Assembly: GCA_039814575.1 (NCBI GenBank)
Contig: JBCCAY010000010.1
Span: 67,913-131,912 of the forward strand
DNA length: 64,000 nucleotides
Direction: 5' to 3'
From: MED-G105 sp039814575
GTDB taxonomy: Bacteria; Pseudomonadota; Alphaproteobacteria; Caulobacterales; Parvularculaceae
This document shows positions 36,596 to 44,784 of this stretch, piece by piece. Position numbers and translations under genes: made by a program. The notes beneath the pieces are model-generated. The model made no database searches. It saw only the letters and a program-made list of their open reading frames with translations, and was not told the DNA's origin. The stretch's first letter is position 1. Every line of letters begins with the position of its first letter.

Positions 36596-38077
36596 TTACC
36601 AGCCGCCTTCAATTCGGCGATCACTTTTCGGCCCGCCAAGATCAAAGTTGATTAGCTTTTGTTCCGTAAAGGAATCAAGAAACCACTGGGAAAGCTCGCG
36701 ACCAACGCCACTGCGCCCCGCCCCGCCAAAGGGCGCCAACTGGTCCCAGTAATTTGTTGTTTCATTGACATTGACGGTGCCGTGGGGAAGCGCTTCTGCG
36801 ACCCGCCACGCATCGCTTAAATTCTTCGTCCAAAGTGATGCAACGAGGCCAAGCTCGGACTTATTGGCGATCTCGATCGCCTCTTCCGCTGATGAAATCT
36901 TCATAAGCACCGAGAGCGGCGCAAACGATTCCTCCTGTAGGATCAGCATATCGTCGCTGACATTGGTCACTAAAGTGGCTGGATAAAAAAGCCCTTCTTC
37001 CGGACCGAACTGTTCAATTTCTGCGCCTTTGGCTCTTGCATCGTCAATGTGAGCGCGCGCACGATTGAGGGTCGCTTCGGTGCACAGGGGCCCCATATCG
37101 ACAGTCTCATCAGCCGGATCGCCAAATTTCAGCTCACGTATTTTTGTCCGGAATTTAGCGACGAATTTGTCATATACCGCCTCGTGAACGAGCAACCGCT
37201 CCGCCGAGGTGCAAACCTGACCGGTATAATAATAACAACCGACCATCGCCGCTTCCACAGCTTCGTCGATGTCTGCATCTTCAAGGACGATCATTGGACC
37301 ATCGCCGCCAAGCTCGAGGAGCATCGGTCGCAACGGGTTCGCTCTCGCGATTTTTTCACCAGTGGCGGTAGACCCCGTAAAGAAAATACCGTGCACGTCT
37401 TTATTTTCGACGATTGCAGCGCCGACATCGCCAAGTCCCTGCACCATATTGATGACGCCAGGGGGTACGCCGGCCTCCTCAAATAGATCAGCAACCATAG
37501 CGCACGCGACGGGCGCGCATTCCGTTGGTTTCCAAACAACAGTATTGCCGGCGACCGCGGCATGGGCGACGGCGATGGAAGAAATATCGGTCGGAAAGTT
37601 GTAAGGCGTAATGACGCCGACAACCCCAAGCGGACGATTTGTTAAAACAAGTCGTTTATTATTTGTACGGTCTTGCGTCGACGGCAGTGTCATACCGCGA
37701 TAGCGGACGATTTCCTCCGCGGCCTTACGCCACGAAGGCGCGGCGTATTCAAAAGCTTCTTCGCGCGCCGCGTCGATTGGTTTGCCGACTTCTGCAGTGA
37801 TCATCTGCGCGATTTCTTCGCCGCGCTCCACAAAAAGGCGATGCACATTACGCATAATCATCGCGCGATCGATAACCGATGTGGCGCGCCATGCCGGAAA
37901 TGCCGCTTTCGCCGCTGCTACTGCGTCATTGGCATCACCCGGCGAACAGCGACTGACTGTGTAGAGCGTTTCTCGAGAAAATGGCGATATTGAATCAAAC
38001 GTCCCAGCGCGGCCATTGCGCCATTCGCCATTAATCAACATGCCTTTTAGCAGTTTGTCATTGACCTCAGGCATCAT
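36596..38077 (-). CDS. NAD(P)-dependent aldehyde dehydrogenase (semialdehyde type)
   Basis: 493 residues if started at the ATG at 38077, which has GGGAGG five bases upstream; an upstream in-frame ATG lacks such a site. The ALDH motifs are VVGVITPYNFPTDI, FFTGSTATGEKIA, LELGGDGPMIV (catalytic Glu) and GQVCTSAER (catalytic Cys). ALDH groups oxidising succinate- or glutarate-semialdehyde or omega-amino aldehydes look alike here and cannot be separated by eye. It lies 89 bases downstream of the MFS gene in the same direction, so it is probably driven by the site D promoter. It would oxidise the aldehyde produced by the amine oxidase. Confidence 0.9.
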   Translation of the reverse strand: MMPEVNDKLLKGMLINGEWRNGRAGTFDSISPFSRETLYTVSRCSPGDANDAVAAAKAAFPAWRATSVIDRAMIMRNVHRLFVERGEEIAQMITAEVGKPIDAAREEAFEYAAPSWRKAAEEIVRYRGMTLPSTQDRTNNKRLVLTNRPLGVVGVITPYNFPTDISSIAVAHAAVAGNTVVWKPTECAPVACAMVADLFEEAGVPPGVINMVQGLGDVGAAIVENKDVHGIFFTGSTATGEKIARANPLRPMLLELGGDGPMIVLEDADIDEAVEAAMVGCYYYTGQVCTSAERLLVHEAVYDKFVAKFRTKIRELKFGDPADETVDMGPLCTEATLNRARAHIDDARAKGAEIEQFGPEEGLFYPATLVTNVSDDMLILQEESFAPLSVLMKISSAEEAIEIANKSELGLVASLWTKNLSDAWRVAEALPHGTVNVNETTNYWDQLAPFGGAGRSGVGRELSQWFLDSFTEQKLINFDLGGPKSDRRIEGGW

Positions 38078-38166
38078 AAACCTCCCGTTTGACATTTGTA
38101 GTATTGAAGCACTGCGCAGCGACGACGGTGCCGCGCCAATTAGTCAGGCGCGCGATCATGGTGCGT

Positions 38167-39390
38167 CTAAGACTTCAACGTCCGGTCATTGGTCCTCAAA
38201 CCGAAAAAGATCACCAACGCGATAAGGGCCGTAAGCGCCAGCTCAGCATCGCCAATCGAGCGATAGCCGCCTCCATCCAGAAGCGCGCCGCCTATGACCG
38301 GACCCGCCATAACGCCGGCGATGAAGCCGCTGCCGACCGCAGAAACCAAACGCCCTTTGCGGTCAATCATGGCCGCGACTGCGTTAAGCTGCGCGAATGC
38401 TATGAAGTAGATCGTCGCCCAAACAATAATCCCTATACTGAATTGCAACGCATCGCCATTTGAAACTGTGAACATCCAAGCGAATAGCCCGGTCGCTATC
38501 ATTGAGGTGGCCAGTAAAAGCCGCGGCCCGAGGATGCGGGATAGAAAGAGCATTGACACCGGTCCGACAATGCTGACCGCATACATCAGCGAAAATAGAT
38601 TGCCGACCTCTGGAAGAGACATGCCTGCGTCCGTTCCCAGTTGCTCGGCGATAAGCCAAGGAAGCGTGTCGCGTACGCCAAATAGAAATGCAATCAGGAG
38701 GACAAACAGACCAGTGACGGTGAGAAAGCTGGCGGGCGCGCTGTCATGATCGTCGACGCGGTGATGGCGGCGCGCTAAATCTTCGCTCGGACCGTTAGGA
38801 AGAAACAGAATGGAGACCGCCCCAATTGCAACGGTCACAGCAAGACCGAGGAAAACCCCTTTATGCCCGAACGCCGCACTGAGGCGTGAGAAAATTGGCA
38901 TAATGACAACCATGAAAGCGACGAGCGCAATGGTCAGGTGTCCGGAAAATTTCTCAGCGTCTTGCGCATTCGCGATAGTGGCGTTGCCGACAGCGAGGGC
39001 CAGGCCGGCGCCGAGGCCACATAAGAAACGAAGAATGGCGAGTTGCTGATAATCGAAATCAAAGACCGCGCAAATCAAATTCATAGCAATGACAATAACG
39101 ACGCTTGCCGTCGCGAGCGTCTTGCGAATTTGTCGATCGATAAAGGGCGCAAGCGCCAACGAAGAGACTAATAATCCAGCGAACTCGATTGTTCCTAAAA
39201 TTCCGACTTGCGTACCCGTCAATCCAAGGCCGGCAATCAATGCCCCCGCTAAGATCGGCAATGTCCAATAGCTGATGAGACCGATGACTTGTGAAAAGGC
39301 GAACGCAGCGTAAAGAAGTCCCCAATTTTTGGGTAAAATACTAACTGTCACCCTGCTTGCCGACTGATCCATCTCTGTTCCTGCAACCAT
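38167..39390 (-). CDS. MFS transporter
   Basis: 407 residues, 12 predicted membrane segments in two halves, separated by a charged loop near residue 205-225 (DLARRHHRVDDHDSA). The loop 2-3 motif APFIDRQIRK resembles the MFS A-motif. The first gene after operator site D, probably co-transcribed with the aldehyde dehydrogenase. It could import the periplasmic oxidation product across the inner membrane, consistent with an outer-membrane receptor and a periplasmic oxidase in the same set. Confidence 0.85.
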   Translation of the reverse strand: MVAGTEMDQSASRVTVSILPKNWGLLYAAFAFSQVIGLISYWTLPILAGALIAGLGLTGTQVGILGTIEFAGLLVSSLALAPFIDRQIRKTLATASVVIVIAMNLICAVFDFDYQQLAILRFLCGLGAGLALAVGNATIANAQDAEKFSGHLTIALVAFMVVIMPIFSRLSAAFGHKGVFLGLAVTVAIGAVSILFLPNGPSEDLARRHHRVDDHDSAPASFLTVTGLFVLLIAFLFGVRDTLPWLIAEQLGTDAGMSLPEVGNLFSLMYAVSIVGPVSMLFLSRILGPRLLLATSMIATGLFAWMFTVSNGDALQFSIGIIVWATIYFIAFAQLNAVAAMIDRKGRLVSAVGSGFIAGVMAGPVIGGALLDGGGYRSIGDAELALTALIALVIFFGLRTNDRTLKS

Positions 39391-39443
39391 CGGCGACTAG
39401 CCCCGCGATAAATGACGATCACGGTATACGACTATACGCTCAA

Positions 39444-39459
39444 TACCCTCTTTAGGGTA
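39444..39459. promoter_or_regulatory. Candidate LuxR-type operator, site D
   Basis: TACCCT-CTTT-AGGGTA, perfect arms, extendable by A/T on each side to 18 bp. It lies 54-69 bases upstream of the MFS gene and just after the end of the LuxR-type regulator gene. Confidence 0.75.
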
Positions 39460-39494
39460 TCGCACCTACGTCTCGCGCGAAATGACCCAGGAAT

Positions 39495-40385
39495 TTATTC
39501 GTGTTCGCCGCGGTATTGCGCGAGCGGGTCGGCGTTAGGCGAATACTGTGTCGCTACTACGACATCGAGAAAGAGCGAAAAGATCTCCGATTGAGACCGG
39601 ATTTGAAGCTTAGAATATATGTGCTTGCGATGCACTTTAATGGTGCCGACGGATATATCGAGCTTCTTGCCAATTAATTCGACCGAATTGCCCCGTAAGA
39701 GTAGTTGCAGCACGTCATATTCTCGGCGGGTTAGTATCGATCGGCCGAAGTTAACGCGGGCGTTTTCTAAGTGACGATGAAGTTCTTCCTGAATTTGTAG
39801 CGGCTGCCTTTTTTCCGCGTTGGCTTCCGCCAGCGTGTGCCATGTCGACCGCATCAGACCGCGCATGAGCGGCGCTATTCGACGCGCAGCCTCCAGTTCT
39901 GCGTCATTAAAATGAAGCTTGCCAACAGCGCGACTGAGTGAAAGAACGACATGGCCGCTTTGCCCGTCAGTGCAGCAAAAACACATTTCATCAACGAGCC
40001 CAGACGATTTGTAATGGGCGCGATAATATTCACTGGAATCGAAATTCTCTTCGATGACGTCGCTTAAACCGAGAACGCCAGCTTCTCGGCACGTTTCCAA
40101 ATTGAGGTAAAACGGGTCGACAGCATAATTGCCTTGAAAGTAATCATCGATCTTATTGAGGCGGCGACGGTGCTCGTGCTGGCCATACAGCAGTTGCGGT
40201 CCGGCATCTTTTGGGAACCGCATCAGCAAGACGCTGTCAATTTTTAACTGGGCGACAAGCTCGTCACAGAGCGCCAGGGTCGCAGCCGTGCTCGTTGCGC
40301 CGCCGAGAATATTTGACAGCCTTTCATACCACTCTCGCGAGGCGAGAACGTCTTTTGAGAAACCTAATTTGTGCCCGGTGCCCAT
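39495..40385 (-). CDS. LuxR-type transcriptional regulator
   Basis: 296 residues. The C-terminal GerE/LuxR helix-turn-helix is clear (LTRREYDVLQLLLRGN, ELIGKKLDISVGTIKVHRKHIYSKL; about 219-275). The N-terminal 200 residues do not show the conserved acyl-homoserine-lactone pocket pattern and look like a GAF-type sensor, so I do not call it a quorum-sensing receptor. No luxI-like gene is present. It begins nine bases after the XRE-cupin gene, so the two are co-transcribed. LuxR-type proteins bind short palindromes; the four 16-bp sites around it are the natural candidates. Confidence 0.85.
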   Translation of the reverse strand: MGTGHKLGFSKDVLASREWYERLSNILGGATSTAATLALCDELVAQLKIDSVLLMRFPKDAGPQLLYGQHEHRRRLNKIDDYFQGNYAVDPFYLNLETCREAGVLGLSDVIEENFDSSEYYRAHYKSSGLVDEMCFCCTDGQSGHVVLSLSRAVGKLHFNDAELEAARRIAPLMRGLMRSTWHTLAEANAEKRQPLQIQEELHRHLENARVNFGRSILTRREYDVLQLLLRGNSVELIGKKLDISVGTIKVHRKHIYSKLQIRSQSEIFSLFLDVVVATQYSPNADPLAQYRGEHE

Positions 40386-40394
40386 AAAAACTTA

Positions 40395-40973
40395 CTATAG
40401 ATATGGCGGCGTACAGCCAGATACGACAATAGCCACTTCGTCACTTACGTTTCGAAACCGGTGTGGAACACGACTGTCAAAAAGATAAGCGTCGCCGGCT
40501 TTTAGTATTTTCGTTTGTGCGCCTACTGTTACTTCTAACTCGCCTGAGACGACGATACCGCCTTCATGGGCGTTATGTTCTAGCATCGTCGCGCCGGTGT
40601 CAGCACCAGGCTCGTAATGTTCGTGCATGATTTGGAGATTATGGGCGCGGGCGTCACCGACTTGCCGAAGGATGATAGGCGGACGGGCGTCGTCGTTGTC
40701 GCTTCCGAGATGTGAGGTCAGGTCAACGAGTTCATCGTGTTCATAAAACACACGGCCGTTTAGATTGTTTTGCGGCTCGAAAAACTCACTCAGTGTTATG
40801 GGAACGCCCTCGAGAACTTTTCGGAGCGAGGAAACCGACGGACTGCTTTTATTCGTTTCAATAAGAGAAATCTGGCCATGCGGCACACCGGCGCGATCCG
40901 CTAAACCGCGCTGACTAAGTCCCGCCGCGACTCGGACTTCTTTTAGTCGCGCGCCGACATCGAATTCGCCCAT
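40395..40973 (-). CDS. XRE-cupin regulator, PuuR-like
   Basis: 192 residues. The helix-turn-helix is LKEVRVAAGLSQRGLADRAGVP (residues about 10-31, split by segment), and the cupin domain is at about 110-185 (EHNAHEGGIVVSGELEV, LKAGDAYLFDSRVPHRF). The type controls polyamine/GABA catabolism (PuuR) or amino-acid use in other bacteria. It is divergent from the aminotransferase operon with a 149-base region full of GAGCGC half-sites, so it probably represses that operon and itself. It is co-transcribed with the LuxR-type regulator. Confidence 0.88.
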   Translation of the reverse strand: MGEFDVGARLKEVRVAAGLSQRGLADRAGVPHGQISLIETNKSSPSVSSLRKVLEGVPITLSEFFEPQNNLNGRVFYEHDELVDLTSHLGSDNDDARPPIILRQVGDARAHNLQIMHEHYEPGADTGATMLEHNAHEGGIVVSGELEVTVGAQTKILKAGDAYLFDSRVPHRFRNVSDEVAIVVSGCTPPYL

Positions 40974-41040
40974 GCTTTGGGGCCTCTCTTACAAGCTTTA
41001 CTCATGCTAAGAGGAGTATGTATCATAATTATATACGCTT

Positions 41041-41073
41041 GCTCAATATTATGAGCGCTGATATATTAAGCGC
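41041..41073. promoter_or_regulatory. Candidate XRE-cupin operator
   Basis: Two overlapping inverted repeats: GCTCA-ATATTA-TGAGC (41041-41056) and GCGCT-N9-AGCGC (41055-41073). A further TTTTGAGCGC half-site lies at about 41085-41094. They lie between the XRE-cupin gene and the divergent aminotransferase operon. Confidence 0.6.
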
Positions 41074-41122
41074 CTGCTTTAGATTTTGAGCGCGAACCAT
41101 TTTACGATCACAGGAGGCGATA

Positions 41123-42427
41123 ATGGGCATGAACGCGGATCTACAATCGCGCCATAAAGCGGCGATTACGCAAGGCGTTGGAACAAAAGCGATCTATGCG
41201 GCGCGCGCCGAAAACGCCGAATTGTGGGATGTCGAAAGCAAGCGTTACGTGGATTTCGCCGCAGGCATCGCCGTTAACAATACCGGACATCGACATCCCA
41301 AAATAATGGCCGCCGTCGCCGCGCAGGCGGATAATTTCACACACACCTGTTTCCATGTCGCGCCGTATGAAAGCTACATCACGCTTGCAGAACGATTGAA
41401 CGCGATCGCACCCGTTAACGGCCCCTCCAAAACCATGTTGGTAACGACCGGCGCAGAAGCCGTGGAGAACGCCATTAAAATCGCGCGGATCGCCACCGGC
41501 CGTCCGGCGGTTATTTCTTTTTCCGGCGCGTTCCATGGTCGGACAATGATGGCGATGGGCCTGACGGGCAAAGTTGTTCCGTATAAGAAGGGATTCGGCC
41601 CCTTTCCAGCCGACGTCTATCATGCGCCCTTCCCTTACGAGTTTGCCGGCGTCACGACCGATGATGCACTGACCGGATTACAACATCTCCTCAACGCTGA
41701 CGTTGATCCAGCCCGCGTCGCCGCTTTCGTGATCGAGCCCGTTCAAGGCGAAGGCGGCTTCGTACCAGCGCCACATGAATTTCTTCGGGCGTTGCGGCGT
41801 CTTGCTGACGAACACGGCATTCTTTTGATTGCTGACGAAGTACAATCCGGCATGGCGCGCACCGGCAAAATGTTCGGGATTGAGCACGCCGGCGTTGAAG
41901 CAGACATGGTCACAATGGCGAAGGGACTCGCCGGCGGTTTTCCTCTTTCCGCTGTCGTCGGACGGGCTGAGCTTATGGACGCGGCACACCCTGGCGGCCT
42001 TGGCGGCACTTATGCCGGCAACCCGCTTAGCATCGCCGCCGCGAACGCTGTTCTTGATGTCATCGCAGAAGAAAAACTCTGTGAACGCGCCGCCGAAATT
42101 GGCGACGCGATTAGATCGCGGCTCAACAAGCTTGCCGCACGCCAAGGGTTGACGGCGATCGGCGATGTTCGCGGTCCGGGAGCGATGATCGCATTTGAGC
42201 TTGTAAAAGACCGTAACACTAAAGAACCCGATGCGACGTTAGCCGGCGCTATTGTGGCTGAAGCGGAAAAACGCGGCCTCATCATTCTCGTTTGCGGCAC
42301 GCGCTTTAACGCTGTTCGAATTTTGCCGCCCCTCACAACGCCGAGCGATATCTTGGAAGAAGGCCTCGACATTCTCGAGGCTTCCATCGAAGCTGCAGTG
42401 TTGCAAGCATCTAAAAACGCAGCATAG
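41123..42427 (+). CDS. Class III omega-aminotransferase (4-aminobutyrate / 5-aminovalerate type)
   Basis: 434 residues, PLP fold type I. Motifs: VTTGAEAVENAIKIAR, FHGRTMMAMGLTGK, LLIADEVQSGMARTGK, and the PLP lysine K267 in TMAKGLAGGF. This is the GabT/DavT group, which transfers the terminal amino group of 4-aminobutyrate or 5-aminovalerate to 2-oxoglutarate. The following genes make and use glutaryl-CoA, so 5-aminovalerate (DavT activity) fits best by context. AGGAGG at about 41112 is the ribosome binding site. First gene of a three-gene operon. Confidence 0.9.
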   Translation: MGMNADLQSRHKAAITQGVGTKAIYAARAENAELWDVESKRYVDFAAGIAVNNTGHRHPKIMAAVAAQADNFTHTCFHVAPYESYITLAERLNAIAPVNGPSKTMLVTTGAEAVENAIKIARIATGRPAVISFSGAFHGRTMMAMGLTGKVVPYKKGFGPFPADVYHAPFPYEFAGVTTDDALTGLQHLLNADVDPARVAAFVIEPVQGEGGFVPAPHEFLRALRRLADEHGILLIADEVQSGMARTGKMFGIEHAGVEADMVTMAKGLAGGFPLSAVVGRAELMDAAHPGGLGGTYAGNPLSIAAANAVLDVIAEEKLCERAAEIGDAIRSRLNKLAARQGLTAIGDVRGPGAMIAFELVKDRNTKEPDATLAGAIVAEAEKRGLIILVCGTRFNAVRILPPLTTPSDILEEGLDILEASIEAAVLQASKNAA

Positions 42428-42445
42428 CAACCGAAAGTAGCCGCT

Positions 42446-43621
42446 ATGGAAAGATTTAATTGGTCCGATCCGTTTTTACTCGATGATCAGCTCTCAGACG
42501 ATGAGCGTATGATCCGGGATACGACGCAAAGTTACGCTCAAGACAAGCTTCTGCCACGTGTAATCGACGCGTTCTCCCAAGAAAAAACCGACCCGAAGAT
42601 CTTCGAAGAAATGGGCGCGCTCGGGCTTTTGGGCGTAACCGTCAATGAAGAGTATGGCGGTGTCGGCGGGTCTTACGTCGCTTACGGACTGGTGGCGCGG
42701 GAAGTAGAACGCGTCGATTCCGGTTATCGCTCTATGATGTCGGTGCAGTCATCGCTCGTTATGTATCCGATCAATGCGTTTGGCAGCGACGATCAGAAAC
42801 AAAAATACCTACCAAAACTGGCAACAGGCGAATTTATCGGCTGTTTCGGATTGACCGAACCCGACGCCGGCTCCGACCCCGCGGGCATGCGCACCCGAGC
42901 TGAAAAAGTCGACGGCGGATACCGGCTTAAAGGGTCCAAGACCTGGATTTCAAATTCACCGTTTGCCGACGTTTTTATCGTTTGGGCGAAGTCCGACGCC
43001 CATGACGGCGCTATTCGAGGCTTTATTCTTGAAAAGGGCATGGACGGTCTGTCTGCGCCCAAAATCGAAGGCAAGCTTTCATTGCGCGCCTCTATTACCG
43101 GCATGATTATGATGGACGATGTTTTCGTGCCCGATGAGAACCTTCTGCCGAACGTGCGCGGTTTGAAAGGACCATTCAGCTGCCTAAACCGGGCCCGATA
43201 CGGCATTAGCTGGGGGGCGATGGGCGCGGCTGAATTCTGTTTCCACGCGGCGCGCGAATACGGCTTAGAGCGCAAACAGTTCGGTAAACCTCTCGCAGCG
43301 AACCAGCTCTATCAGAAAAAACTAGCCGATATGGAAACCGAAATCACGCTCGGTTTGCAAGCCTCGTTGCGCGTCGGACGCCTGATGGACGAGGACCGCT
43401 TTGCACCAGAAATGATTTCCATCATTAAACGGAATAATGTCGGTAAAGCGCTCGACATCGCCCGGCAGGCGCGTGATATGCACGGCGGCAACGGCATCTC
43501 CGAGGAGTATCACGTGATGCGCCACCTAATGAATCTTGAAACCGTCAATACCTATGAAGGCGCGCATGACGTCCACGCGCTAATTATTGGACGCGCCATC
43601 ACCGATATCCCGGCTTTCTGA
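42446..43621 (+). CDS. gcdH: Glutaryl-CoA dehydrogenase
   Basis: Oxidises and decarboxylates glutaryl-CoA to crotonyl-CoA with FAD. The 391-residue sequence opens FNWSDPFLLDDQLSDDE, typical of GcdH. It has GCFGLTEPDAGSDPAGM (FAD/substrate loop) and a C-terminal TYEGAHDVHALIIGR with the catalytic base E371. LNRARYGISWGAMGAAEFC is also characteristic. The stop TGA overlaps the next ATG. Starts 18 bases after the aminotransferase gene. Confidence 0.93.
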   Translation: MERFNWSDPFLLDDQLSDDERMIRDTTQSYAQDKLLPRVIDAFSQEKTDPKIFEEMGALGLLGVTVNEEYGGVGGSYVAYGLVAREVERVDSGYRSMMSVQSSLVMYPINAFGSDDQKQKYLPKLATGEFIGCFGLTEPDAGSDPAGMRTRAEKVDGGYRLKGSKTWISNSPFADVFIVWAKSDAHDGAIRGFILEKGMDGLSAPKIEGKLSLRASITGMIMMDDVFVPDENLLPNVRGLKGPFSCLNRARYGISWGAMGAAEFCFHAAREYGLERKQFGKPLAANQLYQKKLADMETEITLGLQASLRVGRLMDEDRFAPEMISIIKRNNVGKALDIARQARDMHGGNGISEEYHVMRHLMNLETVNTYEGAHDVHALIIGRAITDIPAF

Positions 43622-44784
43622 TGAGCGCAACGACGAATCAAGAACCACCTCTTAAAGGGTTAAAAGTCCTTGAGTTAGCGCGCATTCTGGCCGGCCCGTG
43701 GGCCGGACAAGTTTTTGCCGACCTCGGAGCGGACGTCATCAAAGTTGAGAGCCCGCAAGGTGATGACACCAGAAAGTGGGGCCCTCCCTTTATTGAAAGC
43801 TCGACCGACGTCAAAGACGCTGCTTATTTCCATAGCTGCAATCGTGGAAAGCGCTCCGTCACGATTGATTTCTCGAAGGAAGACGGCCAAGTGCACGTTA
43901 AAGCGCTTGCTAAAGACGCTGATGTTATTATTGAAAACTTCAAGTTTGACGGCCTAAAGAAATATAGTCTCGACTATGAGAGCCTTAAAATCATAAATCC
44001 ACGCCTTGTCTACTGCTCTATTACGGGGTTCGGCCATAATGGTCCTTATGCCGATCGCGCGGGATATGATTTTATCATTCAGGGCATGAGTGGGATCATG
44101 GATCTCACGGGAGATCCGAACGGATCGCCGCAAAAAATGGGCGTCGCCTTCGCAGATATTTTCACCGGACTCTATGCCGTTATTGGCGTCCAAGCTGCTT
44201 TGGCGCATCGCGAAAAAACCGGCAAGGGCCAACATGTGGATATGGCGCTTCTAGACGCGATGGTCGGTGTACTTGGCAATCAAGGCATGAACTATTTGGC
44301 GTCCGGCGAGAACCCAACCCGCGCCGGCAATGTTCATCCAAATATCGCCCCCTATGAAGCGTTTCAGACTAAGGACGATTGGTTCATTCTAACGGTTGGA
44401 AATGATGAACAGTTCCGCCGGTTTTGCGACGTCGTCGATCTTAGTGAGCTTCCTCAAGATCCGCGCTTTGCGACGAACGCGGTGCGTGTCGCCAATAGGC
44501 GTTCCCTCAGCGATCAGATCGCCAATGCGACAAAAAAATGGGCGCGCGACACTCTGCTTACTGAGCTAGAGAAAGTCGGCGTTCCTGCAGGCCCCATCAA
44601 TACCGTCGAGCAAGCGTTCAACGACCCGCAAATCAAGGCGCGGAAAATGCTGACGCAATTGCGCCGCAACAAAGACGGCGCTGTTATTCAGGGCGTGAGA
44701 ACGCCGATCCGCTTTTCTGACGCAACGCTTAACTTAGACGAACCCTCCCCGCTTCTCGGAGAAGACGAAGCGAAATGGTTATAA
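43621..44784 (+). CDS. gcdG: Type III CoA-transferase (glutarate:succinyl-CoA type)
   Basis: 387 residues, CaiB/BaiF family. The N-terminal GLKVLELARILAGPWAGQ and DLGADVIKVESPQGDDTR are the family signature. The catalytic aspartate is in ALLDAMVG (about D212). The gene overlaps gcdH by one base (TGATG-type junction). In Pseudomonas the equivalent pair gcdH-gcdG activates glutarate and degrades it. Assignment to glutarate is from context; the family is broad in acyl substrate. Confidence 0.85.
   Translation: MSATTNQEPPLKGLKVLELARILAGPWAGQVFADLGADVIKVESPQGDDTRKWGPPFIESSTDVKDAAYFHSCNRGKRSVTIDFSKEDGQVHVKALAKDADVIIENFKFDGLKKYSLDYESLKIINPRLVYCSITGFGHNGPYADRAGYDFIIQGMSGIMDLTGDPNGSPQKMGVAFADIFTGLYAVIGVQAALAHREKTGKGQHVDMALLDAMVGVLGNQGMNYLASGENPTRAGNVHPNIAPYEAFQTKDDWFILTVGNDEQFRRFCDVVDLSELPQDPRFATNAVRVANRRSLSDQIANATKKWARDTLLTELEKVGVPAGPINTVEQAFNDPQIKARKMLTQLRRNKDGAVIQGVRTPIRFSDATLNLDEPSPLLGEDEAKWL

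Noticed and set aside
39495..40385. Quorum-sensing receptor reading of the LuxR-type protein
   Set aside because: The N-terminus lacks the conserved Trp/Tyr/Asp pattern of autoinducer domains as far as I can see, and no luxI-type gene is present.
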